From Terrimicrobium sacchariphilum (GTDB taxonomy: Bacteria > Verrucomicrobiota > Verrucomicrobiia > Chthoniobacterales > Terrimicrobiaceae), in contig NZ_BDCO01000003.1 in the NCBI RefSeq assembly GCF_001613545.1, positions 726,157 to 790,156 of the forward strand: a DNA stretch of 64,000 nt, read 5' to 3'. This document shows positions 27,948-34,766 of this stretch, one piece after another (within the stretch, counting starts at the first letter, position 1; each line of letters opens with the position of its first letter). Below the pieces are notes generated by a model. It searched no databases. It had not been told where the DNA came from and worked only from the letters and a program-made list of their open reading frames with translations. The position numbers were made by a program, and so were the translations under genes.

Positions 27948-28047
27948 CGATTGCTTTCGAACTCAGGAGGCTGAGCTGTTCTGTGGTATCGGAAGGTTGC
28001 TCAGCTCGCTCACCATCAAAACCAAGGGGAATGATGGAGGCTTAAAA

Positions 28048-28108
28048 TGGCGGAAGGGGTGGGATTCGAACCCACGGACCCTTTTGGGGTCGCACGATTT
28101 CGAGTCGT
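28048..28108 (-). other. 3' half of tRNA-Ser(CGA), probable prophage attachment site (attL)
   Basis: Read on the minus strand, the block holds the anticodon stem-loop ACGA-CTCGAAA-TCGT, a long serine-type variable arm, a T-arm with GGTTCGAATCC, the 3' acceptor strand CCCTTCC, discriminator G and an encoded CCA. The 5' half is missing: the sequence beyond 28108 has no D-arm or GGAAGGG. Tailed phages often integrate into the 3' half of tRNA genes and restore the gene at the other end. Host sequence lies to the left and phage genes to the right, so the restored tRNA should lie beyond the window. Confidence 0.8.
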
Positions 28109-28216
28109 TCGGTGATAGAGGGAGAATCTAATGCTGTGTCTGTTTGTGTCCATTTCGCTCAAAATTGCCCCGAAATCCCGTTGCTTCTTACCCCATCGAA
28201 GGGGAGCGTAAGTTAC

Positions 28217-28675
28217 ATGTGTAACCGATTCCGAACGGTTAGCGCCGAATGGAGGGCTGGGCAAGAGCTGGAGCTTGAAGTTGTCGGCGGCGCGTACTAC
28301 CGGGGCAAATGGGCTGGAAGCGCCACCGTTGAGAAGCTGAAGAGGTTCTGGCTTCGGGAGCCTGGGAGCTTGCTGGCACAGACAACCGAGGATGTAGTCG
28401 AAATATCCGAGACCGCCGAGGATGACGGAGAACTGCAATGGTGCGCGGCTCCAGAAGGGGCTCGTATCCTGTTCGTGATCCAAGCGCCTCCGCCGGGGAA
28501 GGAATACCGACTCGCCAAGCTTGTGACCACCGCGGCCACTCCCGACCAAGCCGCCTACTTCCGGCAGCCAAGATTCCCGCTTTTGGGCCAACTACGGCCA
28601 GACGGGGAGATCGACGTCATTCCGCCTCAGCCCGCTCCTCCGCCGAAACAGAAGCCGCAAGGGGAGCTTTTTTAG
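28217..28675 (+). CDS. Hypothetical protein beginning Met-Cys-Asn-Arg
   Basis: 152 residues from the ATG at 28217, with GGGGAG ten bases upstream. The first residues MCNRFRTVS recall the catalytic Cys2 start of SRAP/YedK proteins (MCGRF), and the FRQPRFPLLGQ end is proline-rich. The conserved asparagine, glutamate and histidine motifs of SRAP are not visible and the length is short, so I do not assign that function. It is the first gene inside the attachment site. Confidence 0.45.
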   Translation: MCNRFRTVSAEWRAGQELELEVVGGAYYRGKWAGSATVEKLKRFWLREPGSLLAQTTEDVVEISETAEDDGELQWCAAPEGARILFVIQAPPPGKEYRLAKLVTTAATPDQAAYFRQPRFPLLGQLRPDGEIDVIPPQPAPPPKQKPQGELF

Positions 28676-28798
28676 GCTTGAGTGTTCACCCGAAGGCGGC
28701 ACCTTACTTGACGTCATTTGCGTAGGAATCCGTAAGGATCGACGTCGGATGTATCTCAATTTCAAAAAGTTGGGTCGAAGGACGCCAATGGGCAAACA

Positions 28799-28816
28799 GT
28801 TTTGTATTTACAAAAC
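28799..28816. repeat. AT-rich palindrome
   Basis: GTTTTGTA TT TACAAAAC is an 8-bp-arm palindrome in the 270-base gap between the first phage gene and the PIN pair. It resembles a regulator binding site. Except for this and the large palindrome at 28899, I see nothing else in this gap. Confidence 0.35.
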
Positions 28817-28898
28817 ACAAAACGTTTTTAAAATTCGGACATAGCCGACGACTGATAGGGGAGGCTAGGGCCGATGGGTTAGTTGCTCATGTTCAATC

Positions 28899-28938
28899 AC
28901 TTGGAGCGCGCGAGGGGCCCCCCTCGCGCGCTCCAAGT
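28899..28938. repeat. 40-bp perfect palindrome (19-bp arms, 2-base centre)
   Basis: The left arm ACTTGGAGCGCGCGAGGGG is exactly complementary to the right arm at 28920 to 28938. It is very GC-rich against an AT-rich upstream flank and ends 10 bases before the first candidate start of the PIN-associated gene. There is no T run on the right. It could be a terminator shielding the pair, a protein-binding site or a cruciform-forming element. Confidence 0.7.
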
Positions 28939-28948
28939 ATTTGGTTGA

Positions 28949-29143
28949 ATGTCGTTGACACCTGAATATCTTTTATCGACAACCACTGACGTTATGAAAT
29001 TAACCCGAGAAGCTCTTCTTCAGGCGGCGGACGCAGTTCGTGAGCGCGTGAGCGCTTACACTGACGACCAACGTGAACGTGCCGAAGCTCGCGCCCGGGC
29101 CTTGATGTTACAGTCCCGTGGTGAGAAGGTATTCCGCAATTGA
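28949..29143 (+). CDS. Small antitoxin-like protein paired with PIN gene
   Basis: 64 residues from ATG 28949, or 49 from ATG 28994 (MKLTREALLQAADAVRERV). It is highly charged and helical, with many Arg and Glu, and overlaps the start of the PIN-domain gene by about 25 bases. Small size, position and overlap are those of the antitoxin of a type II toxin-antitoxin pair. No known DNA-binding family was recognised. Confidence 0.5.
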   Translation: MSLTPEYLLSTTTDVMKLTREALLQAADAVRERVSAYTDDQRERAEARARALMLQSRGEKVFRN

Positions 29144-29633
29144 TACGTCTGTTCTCCTATTTTTAGCGAACAGTGATGAAAACAGCCAGGCGGCAATCGA
29201 CTGGCTGATGAAAAATAAAATTCATCCTCTAGTTACTCCAACTGTTTTTCAAGAGCTGGATGACCTGTTGAGGGAGGGTGGAGCTATTGGAGGAATTGCT
29301 AGAAAAGTCCTCGAAGAAATCCCTTCGTGGGGATTTCTTCATGCTCCGCTCGGTTCTTTGGATAATGGATTCGCATACGAGGCCGCAAAAAGGCTTCTGC
29401 GAATCCTAGATGGAGACGGACTACTGAATGACGGTCTGGTAGCGGCGGAAGCTGCTGTTCTGGGTTGCGACTTGATTCTGACCTTCAGAAATTCGCTGAA
29501 CGCTTTGCCAGATGAGCAGCTTCGGCTCTGTATGATGGAACAAGACCTCTCGACGACTCCTTTCGTTGTCAGTCCAGATGTGATTGTTGCTTATTTGAGC
29601 AAGAAGTCTGAAACGGCATCAGCTCAATCGTGA
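29118..29633 (+). CDS. PIN-domain protein, probable toxin ribonuclease
   Basis: 171 residues from a GTG at 29118 (a second GTG follows directly). The PIN acidic residues are in place: IDTSVLLFL near the N-terminus, FQELDDLL in the middle and LNDGLVAAEAAVLGCDLILTF near residue 110. PIN proteins are Mg2+-dependent RNases, commonly toxins of VapBC-like pairs. With the small overlapping gene upstream it may stabilise the prophage. A GC-rich hairpin with two G-U pairs follows at 29662 to 29686 and may end the transcript. Confidence 0.7.
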   Translation: MVRRYSAIDTSVLLFLANSDENSQAAIDWLMKNKIHPLVTPTVFQELDDLLREGGAIGGIARKVLEEIPSWGFLHAPLGSLDNGFAYEAAKRLLRILDGDGLLNDGLVAAEAAVLGCDLILTFRNSLNALPDEQLRLCMMEQDLSTTPFVVSPDVIVAYLSKKSETASAQS

Positions 29634-29661
29634 TTTATCGCGATATGCCTTGACCCCTGAT

Positions 29662-29686
29662 CCCCGGGCGGTGCTACCGTTCGGGG
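29662..29686 (+). terminator. Hairpin after the PIN gene
   Basis: CCCCGGGCGGT and ACCGTTCGGGG form an 11-base RNA stem (two G-U pairs) with a three-base loop, 29 bases past the PIN stop. There is no T run. Confidence 0.3.
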
Positions 29687-29745
29687 GTGAAGCTGGACCG
29701 CCTTTCTGAATTGCTGGCCGAGTCCTCGGACTGAGGCGTGAGGAT

Positions 29746-30045
29746 CTAGTCGAGATCCTCTGAAAGAGCGGATTCAGCGGTACGACCGTTCAAGACCGCC
29801 CGGGCTCCGGCAATGATGAAGTGACTCATTGCGTCTTCGTCGTTGATGCCGTGGGCGCGCATCTCATCTTTCAGGGACGAGTGATCGCCCCAGAGCCCGA
29901 GGTTGTTTCTGACCCAAGCCCCCATTCCAAGGTGCTGCATCGACAAGTCGAAGTTGTTCGCCTTCTTCAACAGGGCGGAATCCCTTTCGGGCAATGCCGC
30001 GAGGAGAGTTGCGACGGCGGATTCGAACGCGCTCGGAGTGCTCAT
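29746..30045 (-). CDS. Small protein resembling DUF6794
   Basis: 99 residues. The segment LSMQHLGMGAWVRNNLGLWG and the later GINDEDAMSHFIIAGARAVLNG match the layout I know from DUF6794-type proteins (a helical H-x-G-x-G-x-W-I-R-N-N-x-G-L-W core). Function is unknown. It is on the minus strand, downstream of the exported protein gene, opposite to most phage genes, so it is probably prophage cargo. Confidence 0.55.
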   Translation of the reverse strand: MSTPSAFESAVATLLAALPERDSALLKKANNFDLSMQHLGMGAWVRNNLGLWGDHSSLKDEMRAHGINDEDAMSHFIIAGARAVLNGRTAESALSEDLD

Positions 30046-30066
30046 ACGTTCGGGTCGGGGGCGTAA

Positions 30067-30420
30067 TCAGTCCGCCTTTACCTGGTCTTCCTTGGTGATG
30101 ACGATTTCGGGCTTGCCCTTGTAGAGCTTCACTTCGCCGGTGATGGAGGCGGTTTGACCTTGGAGGGCCTGGAAGGTGAGCTTGCCGTCTAGGTAGTTGG
30201 CGTCCCGGGAGGCTACGAAGCCGTAGAAGGGTTGCCGGGGGTATTTCGCGCCAAAGTTGATGAAGATATTCCCGTTGTGCTCGGTCACTTCGGCGACCTT
30301 CCCGGTAACGGTGACGGTTTGGCCGACGTAGTCCTTTGCCTGCTCCGGCGTGATCGTTTCGCCCGCGAAGGCAACGGCTTGGACCACGAGCAGGGCCACG
30401 AGCGGCAGGAGTCTTTTCAT
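30067..30420 (-). CDS. Exported OB-fold-like protein
   Basis: 117 residues. MKRLLPLVALLVVQAVAFAG is a clear signal peptide with a likely cleavage after AFA. The mature part (QTVTVTGKVAEVTEHNGNIF, then GQTASITGEVKLYKGKPEI) is a small beta barrel like the nucleic-acid/ligand-binding OB fold. A secreted product on the minus strand of a prophage suggests lysogenic conversion cargo. The exact role is unknown. Confidence 0.65.
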   Translation of the reverse strand: MKRLLPLVALLVVQAVAFAGETITPEQAKDYVGQTVTVTGKVAEVTEHNGNIFINFGAKYPRQPFYGFVASRDANYLDGKLTFQALQGQTASITGEVKLYKGKPEIVITKEDQVKAD

Positions 30421-30540
30421 GGGCCGGATTGAACACCGAAAGGGTCCAAATCTGAAGCGGAAAAGAAATCGTCTACAAGGGCGGAAGTCGTTCAGCGTGA
30501 ACGGGTGGGATGGGTTGCGTATTGGTGCGTAAGTGCCTAG

Positions 30541-30572
30541 TTATTCACAACTTGCGCCAAGCCTGTGAATAA
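30541..30572. promoter_or_regulatory. Inverted pair of DnaA-box-like 9-mers
   Basis: TTATTCACA at 30541 to 30549 and its exact complement TGTGAATAA at 30564 to 30572 fit the DnaA-box consensus TTATNCACA, with 14 bases between. They precede two hairpins. They may mark a replication start or a DnaA-responsive promoter. The assignment is by sequence match only. Confidence 0.5.
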
Positions 30573-30576
30573 GAAA

Positions 30577-30613
30577 ATGCCCCATGGTAGGGGCATCGGA
30601 CATGGTATGTCCG
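30577..30613. repeat. Two adjacent perfect hairpins
   Basis: ATGCCCC ATGGTA GGGGCAT (30577 to 30596) is followed directly by CGGACAT GGT ATGTCCG (30597 to 30613). Both stems are 7 bp and perfect. They sit just right of the DnaA-box-like pair. Confidence 0.6.
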
Positions 30614-30637
30614 ATGTGGCTTGCGAACCTCCCAAAC

Positions 30638-30793
30638 ATGAAAAGGGAGATTCGAATTCCGCTGGCGCTGAAGATCGCCGCGATGGTGTGGAAACTGAAG
30701 GAAGAGGACTTGGCGGAAAGGGTATTGGCGCGCGTCACTGGTGCCCAGGCATTCGAAGTTGCCAAGGCCATCAAGGCGGGAGGTGGGAAGTGA
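30638..30793 (+). CDS. Small hypothetical protein
   Basis: 51 residues from ATG 30638; the frame is open to 30584 but that start lies inside the hairpins. The sequence MKREIRIPLALKIAAMVWKL is followed by a helical charged part. No family recognised. It is weakly supported: short, without a clear Shine-Dalgarno, and next to structured DNA. Confidence 0.3.
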   Translation: MKREIRIPLALKIAAMVWKLKEEDLAERVLARVTGAQAFEVAKAIKAGGGK

Positions 30794-30801
30794 AGCGGAC
30801 G

Positions 30802-31014
30802 CTACTTTTTGCGGGAAGCCTGTTTTTTCAGATTCGCGGCTTTTGCAAGATCGGCCTCGCCCGATTTCTCAAGCTGTTCGATTGTCCATCCTAGGTCGCG
30901 GGCGATGAGGGATTTTATATAGCTGGCGAGGCTCCGTTGATCGGACTTCGCTTTTTTTTCAGCAGCTGATTTCAAGTCGTCTGGGAGGCGAATTGCGGTC
31001 TGCTTTGTCTTCAT
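30802..31014 (-). CDS. Ribbon-helix-helix type small DNA-binding protein
   Basis: 70 residues. TAIRLPDDLKSAAEKKAKSD, then QRSLASYIKSLIARDLGW has the beta-strand, helix, helix layout of CopG/Arc/MetJ proteins, with a lysine-rich tail (NLKKQASRKK). It is divergent from another small gene of similar pattern at 31146, and the gap holds repeats of TATACAT, so autoregulation and control of the early phage operon are likely. Confidence 0.7.
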   Translation of the reverse strand: MKTKQTAIRLPDDLKSAAEKKAKSDQRSLASYIKSLIARDLGWTIEQLEKSGEADLAKAANLKKQASRKK

Positions 31015-31025
31015 TTCAAGAGTGG

Positions 31026-31048
31026 ATGTATATCGTTGTGTTATACAT
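31026..31048. promoter_or_regulatory. Operator-like dyad, ATGTATA / TATACAT
   Basis: ATGTATA (31026 to 31032) and TATACAT (31042 to 31048) form a 7-bp dyad with a 9-base spacer, 12 bases upstream of the minus-strand ribbon-helix-helix gene. The same half-site occurs twice more at 31117 to 31138. Confidence 0.6.
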
Positions 31049-31116
31049 TGTCAAGCAACGTTGCGGCAATTGAGAAGGTATCGCTTGTGACATTTCTGTA
31101 AAAAAGCGATGGACAA

Positions 31117-31138
31117 GCGTTATACATGCGTTATACAT
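31117..31138. promoter_or_regulatory. Tandem 11-bp repeat GCGTTATACAT x2
   Basis: Two exact, directly adjacent copies of GCGTTATACAT end 7 bases before the ATG at 31146. With the dyad at 31026 they make four TATACAT half-sites in the divergent control region, two next to each start, as in a bistable switch. Confidence 0.65.
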
Positions 31139-31145
31139 CTGACGC

Positions 31146-31292
31146 ATGAAGCTGACGCCAATACGAATGCCAGAACCTCTCGCCAAGCAGGCGAAGAAAA
31201 AGGCAAAGGCTCAAGGCCGGTCGTTCTCAAATTACGTCCGATGGCTGATTGAGCAGGACATTGCACCACAACCAAAGGCCGCGTCGAAATGA
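31146..31292 (+). CDS. Small ribbon-helix-helix-like protein, divergent partner
   Basis: 48 residues, MKLTPIRMPEPLAKQAKKKA then KAQGRSFSNYVRWLIEQDIA. The strand with alternating Leu/Ile/Met followed by lysine-rich helix and SFSNYVRWLI helix resembles CopG/Arc proteins and mirrors the minus-strand gene at 30802. The stop overlaps the next start (ATGA at 31289). It is the first gene of the rightward early operon and likely a Cro/repressor-like controller. Confidence 0.6.
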   Translation: MKLTPIRMPEPLAKQAKKKAKAQGRSFSNYVRWLIEQDIAPQPKAASK

Positions 31293-31639
31293 GCGATCCA
31301 ACGCCATTCGAGCCGCGCAGTCCGGGACTTACGATTCTTGGGACATTTCCAAAGTCTTGGGATAATACCACTCTGCATTCGGAGCTACAGGAGGCTCTAA
31401 GAGTTGCGCGTCCAGATTCCAGCGAACTGCGGGGATTCTTGTCCCGTTTACAGTCTGCCACTCCTGAACAAACCAGAATTGCCCTTCGTCGTATTGCAGA
31501 TCGCCAAGAAACATTTGGGTCTGCCCTTCGCGGCGAATCGTCCCTTGAAGCTGGTAAATCTGGCGAGGATCAAACCACGGAGGAAGTTTCATCCGTCGAA
31601 GGCAACCACTCAACCGCCGGGGAGGCAACGGGAAAATGA
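31289..31639 (+). CDS. Hypothetical phage protein
   Basis: 116 residues, hydrophilic, with helical centre (LRGFLSRLQSATPEQTRIALRRIADRQ) and Ser/Glu/Gly-rich C-terminus. No family recognised. Its start overlaps the preceding gene (ATGA) and its stop overlaps the following start (ATGA at 31636), strong support for being a real coupled gene although the opposite strand is also open here. Confidence 0.55.
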   Translation: MSDPTPFEPRSPGLTILGTFPKSWDNTTLHSELQEALRVARPDSSELRGFLSRLQSATPEQTRIALRRIADRQETFGSALRGESSLEAGKSGEDQTTEEVSSVEGNHSTAGEATGK

Positions 31640-31845
31640 CCGTCGAAGAAGCCGCCGCCGAGTTGAAACTTGCGCCGTTCACGGTGCGCCAGAAGTGCAA
31701 CAAGGGCAAAATCGCTCCGGCCTACAAGGCAGGCCGCTCATGGGTCATCGAGCCCTCGGCCATTCCGGCATATCGCAACCGGCAACGTGCTCAGGGAGCG
31801 AACGCTCCGACACGTGCGCTCATCAAGAAAGGGCTGCTGCAATGA
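31636..31845 (+). CDS. Excisionase-family helix-turn-helix protein
   Basis: 69 residues. MTVEEAAAELKLAPFTVRQK, then CNKGKIAPAYKAGRSWVIEP is the MerR-like HTH_17 domain of excisionases (helix, turn, helix, wing with the KxGRSW motif). It could direct excision at the attachment site or act as a regulator. It overlaps both neighbours by four bases. Confidence 0.8.
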   Translation: MTVEEAAAELKLAPFTVRQKCNKGKIAPAYKAGRSWVIEPSAIPAYRNRQRAQGANAPTRALIKKGLLQ

Positions 31846-32009
31846 TCCTCGCGACCATGACCGAGTATCCGCTCAACCCGTCGAGCGCTCTCGAAATCGC
31901 TCTCGTTCTCGTCGCTGTCCTTTGCGTCTGCTTTTTCGCCGCAGGATACACCAAAGGCCATGACGACGGACGCAATACCCGCCGCATCAAGCCCAAGAAA
32001 GGAATCTAG
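31842..32009 (+). CDS. Small single-pass membrane protein
   Basis: 55 residues starting in an ATGA overlap. One transmembrane helix (ALEIALVLVAVLCVCFFAAG) is followed by a basic tail (RNTRRIKPKKGI), which predicts a cytoplasmic C-terminus. No family recognised. Small membrane proteins of this sort occur in early phage operons, sometimes as exclusion factors. Confidence 0.55.
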   Translation: MILATMTEYPLNPSSALEIALVLVAVLCVCFFAAGYTKGHDDGRNTRRIKPKKGI

Positions 32010-32011
32010 CC

Positions 32012-32326
32012 ATGATCGCAACCCTATTCATTATCCGCGAAGAGAGCGGCATCGAATACGAGTTCCCCGTTGAGATCACGACAGGCAAAAAGGGCGACCT
32101 GATCGCCACCGTGTCGCAAGACGTGGAAGAGAAACACTGGACTACTCGATACGGAGGATTGGAACTCCAGCATACAGGCGAATATCTGTACGCCGAGGGC
32201 GACGAGATCGACCTTACCGACGAGGAATACGCCGAGGCGGAAGACATCCTCGCCAAGCTCAAAAGCGACTTCGAGCGCGAAGTCCGCAACCTCCTCGGCG
32301 GTGGCCGGGTAGAGACAAAAGACTAA
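32012..32326 (+). CDS. Hypothetical phage protein
   Basis: 104 residues, acidic, starting two bases after the previous stop. The first part is beta-rich (MIATLFIIREESGIEYEFPV) and the second is an acidic helix (DLTDEEYAEAEDILAKLKSD). Similar small proteins precede RecT in other phages, but I recognise no named family. Confidence 0.5.
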   Translation: MIATLFIIREESGIEYEFPVEITTGKKGDLIATVSQDVEEKHWTTRYGGLELQHTGEYLYAEGDEIDLTDEEYAEAEDILAKLKSDFEREVRNLLGGGRVETKD

Positions 32327-32389
32327 ACCTCCCTTCCGTTCCCCGTCGGACTCTCGCGGAAGAGTCAAGACAGACACTTTCAAAAAAAC

Positions 32390-32417
32390 GCCCGCCGAGG
32401 CTGCAACCAAGGCGGGC
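32390..32417. terminator. Hairpin ahead of the recT gene
   Basis: GCCCGCC (32390 to 32396) and GGCGGGC (32411 to 32417) form a 7-bp stem. A run of seven A precedes it, so on the minus strand it reads stem plus T7; on the plus strand it is only a leader structure 17 bases before the recT start. Confidence 0.35.
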
Positions 32418-32434
32418 AAATCAAAAAACGACAC

Positions 32435-33445
32435 ATGAGTACAACCACACAGAGCGCACTTGCGCAACCTAAACCCACCCGAGAACTTCGAGTCGTCGAG
32501 GATAGCGGGCCGCTGGCCCATCTTTTCGATACCGCGCGGTTTGATCACCTTTACCGCATCGCTGGAGCGATGGCAGCGGCAAGCCTGTTGCCGGAACATC
32601 TTTGGCGGAATAAGCAAGGCGTGTTCGAACCTGAGCAAGTTCGCGGAAACTGCTTTCTGATCGTCAATCAATCGGTTCGCTGGGGGATGGACCCATTCGC
32701 GGTGATGCCGGAAACCTACGTCGTAGGCGGGAAGCTGGCCTATCAAGGCAAACTCATCGCCGCAGTCGTCAACGCCCGTGCGGGCCTCGAGGGGCGGCTG
32801 AAATACGAGTTCAAGGGAAAGAAAGGGAGCGATGATTTTACGATTACCGTTTCCGGAAAATTCCCTGGCGATGAAGAGGCGAGCGAGCTTTCTCTATCTG
32901 TCGGCGAAGCCAAGACAGGAAACGACATGTGGCGGAAAGACCCGGAGCAAAAGCTCGTTTACTCCGGCGCCGTTAAGTGGGCTCGCCGGTATTGTCCCGA
33001 GATCGTTCTCGGCGTTGTGACGGATGACGATATCGAGCGCATGAACGAGCGCGCGGCCGCTGAGGAGAAGACTGTAAAGCAAAAGGCTCGGCCAGTTTTC
33101 ACCGAGCCTCAGCCCGAAGGCCCCGCCCCCGTAGTGGCAGAAGAGAATACTCTGGAACCCAAGGAGCAAAAGCCGGAGCCTGCACCCGAGAAAAAGGAGC
33201 CGGTATTCGTTCCGGCGAACGCGCGCGAAAAGCTCGCCGTTGCTCTTCGTGACCTCGACTTTTCTCAAGAGCGCTTTGTCTCTGGGCTTCGTCGTATCGA
33301 CCCCGGCAAGGTTGCTGATGGAATCACGATCGTTCCGCAGCTGCCGGAAGAAGTGTGCGAGCGGGTCCTCGAGGAAGGGCTTGATGAGATCCTTGATTTC
33401 ATCCGCATCAAGGAAGCCAAAGACGAGGACCGGGCTGGGAAATGA
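32435..33445 (+). CDS. recT: RecT family single-strand annealing protein
   Basis: 336 residues. The core IAGAMAAASLLPEHLW, then NCFLIVNQSVRWGMDPFAVM and YVVGGKLAYQGKLIAAVVNA is diagnostic of the RecT/RedB family; LVYSGAVKWARRYCPEIVLG follows and the C-terminus is a Pro/Glu-rich linker with a short terminal domain. It anneals complementary ssDNA in phage recombination. It overlaps the nuclease gene by four bases, the usual RecE-RecT pairing. Confidence 0.92.
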   Translation: MSTTTQSALAQPKPTRELRVVEDSGPLAHLFDTARFDHLYRIAGAMAAASLLPEHLWRNKQGVFEPEQVRGNCFLIVNQSVRWGMDPFAVMPETYVVGGKLAYQGKLIAAVVNARAGLEGRLKYEFKGKKGSDDFTITVSGKFPGDEEASELSLSVGEAKTGNDMWRKDPEQKLVYSGAVKWARRYCPEIVLGVVTDDDIERMNERAAAEEKTVKQKARPVFTEPQPEGPAPVVAEENTLEPKEQKPEPAPEKKEPVFVPANAREKLAVALRDLDFSQERFVSGLRRIDPGKVADGITIVPQLPEEVCERVLEEGLDEILDFIRIKEAKDEDRAGK

Positions 33446-34338
33446 AGGCCTTTCCTTACCTCGCTCAAGGTGAACCGCTGGACCTTGGCCCCGGGATACT
33501 CCGGGGCCTCTCCCGGGAGCAATACGACCGCCTGCCGTCGATCAATCAGTCGACCCTGAAAAAGTGGATTGAAATCGTGATGGTCGGTGGCGGTTGTCCC
33601 CGGAAGTTTAAGCACTGGTTTGACACCCGCAACGATGGGGAGAAGACGGAAGGGCTGCTTCTCGGGTCGGCGCTTGATTGCCTGATCCTCGAGCCTGGAG
33701 CCTTCGAGTCGAAATTCGCGGTTGCCCCTGCCGGACTCAACTTGCGCACCAATGCAGGGAAAGCGGCGATGGAAGCCTTTGAATCGGCGAATGCTGGCAA
33801 AGACATCCTGACGGCGAAGCAGGAGCAGACCGTCCTGGCGATGCGTGAGGCGCTCGAAAAGGACGAGAAGACGACGGATGTCTGGAAGTACTGCCAGAAG
33901 GCTGTGCTGCAAGCGGAGATCGAAGGCTACCCGTGCAAAGGCGAAGTCGACCTGTTCTCCAACAATACAGAGTACCTATTTGACCTGAAGACCAGCCGCG
34001 ACGCTTCGGGGAAAGCCTTCGGGAAATCGGCCTGGGACCTTGGCTACCACATCCAAGCCGCGTTTTACCTGATGCTTTGCAGCGCGCTCGGGCTGAAGAA
34101 GTCGTCCTTCAGCTTCGTCGTAGTCGAGAACACGGCGCCGTACTGCGTAGCCGCCTACACGCTCGACTGGACGAGCGACGCGATGCAATACGCCCGCAAG
34201 CTCATCACAGAGGCAATGCCGCAATTTGCCTACCACTTCACTCGGAACCAGTGGCCCGATTTCAGCGACTTCGAGCCGATCAAGTTCCCGAAATATTCCC
34301 GAGGCGAAATCGTCGATTTCCTCGGCACCAGCCTCTAG
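33442..34338 (+). CDS. PD-(D/E)XK exonuclease, RecE-like (exodeoxyribonuclease VIII type)
   Basis: 298 residues. INQSTLKKW near residue 35, LLLGSALDCLILEPGAFESK, and GEVDLFSNNTEYLFDLKTSR carry the family features, with the D...D-x-K catalytic set, and GYHIQAAFYLML the following helix. It degrades one strand to give ssDNA for RecT. The fold and length match the C-terminal nuclease part of RecE/YqaJ-like phage proteins. Start overlaps recT (ATGA). Confidence 0.88.
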   Translation: MKAFPYLAQGEPLDLGPGILRGLSREQYDRLPSINQSTLKKWIEIVMVGGGCPRKFKHWFDTRNDGEKTEGLLLGSALDCLILEPGAFESKFAVAPAGLNLRTNAGKAAMEAFESANAGKDILTAKQEQTVLAMREALEKDEKTTDVWKYCQKAVLQAEIEGYPCKGEVDLFSNNTEYLFDLKTSRDASGKAFGKSAWDLGYHIQAAFYLMLCSALGLKKSSFSFVVVENTAPYCVAAYTLDWTSDAMQYARKLITEAMPQFAYHFTRNQWPDFSDFEPIKFPKYSRGEIVDFLGTSL

Positions 34339-34340
34339 CC

Positions 34341-34715
34341 ATGAACATAACAAAAATCCAAGCTAACAGCCTCGCGGAGCTTCCCGAGGGGTATCGCACT
34401 CGTGCAATTGCCGAGATCATAGGTCGAATCAATGGAGAGCTCTTCAAATGCTTTGCCGTGCTGAAACCGGAGGACACGAAGTTTTATCGCGAATACATCG
34501 AGGACAACTCGAAAGACTTTGCGCCTGAATCCCCCGAGAAGATCTGCGCAGACGACGTTATCGAGTTCACCAAGGTCCTCGATGAGACACGCGAGAGAAT
34601 CGAAAAAGGATGCCTGCCTTTGAAGCGGCTCTACGAGCTTCAAGAGCAACTCGGTGACAAGTGCGATTGCCCGGAGTGCCAGGCGAAACGCGGAGCAAGT
34701 GGCCTCGCGAGCTAA
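34341..34715 (+). CDS. Hypothetical phage protein with C-terminal Cys cluster
   Basis: 124 residues from ATG 34341, two bases after the nuclease stop. Mostly helical. The C-terminus has KCDCPECQAKRG, a C-x-C-x2-C cluster that may bind zinc. No family recognised. Confidence 0.55.
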   Translation: MNITKIQANSLAELPEGYRTRAIAEIIGRINGELFKCFAVLKPEDTKFYREYIEDNSKDFAPESPEKICADDVIEFTKVLDETRERIEKGCLPLKRLYELQEQLGDKCDCPECQAKRGASGLAS

Positions 34716-34766
34716 CGACTTTTCCGGCGCAGTGCCGGAGAAAAACCAACAGGAGAACAATAGCAA

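Noticed and set aside
31329..31709. Minus-strand frame with aromatic-rich, protein-like sequence (WYYPKTLEMSQES end)
   Set aside because: The plus-strand gene at 31289 is coupled by ATGA overlaps on both sides, so the minus frame is probably a shadow, though it is the most convincing of them.
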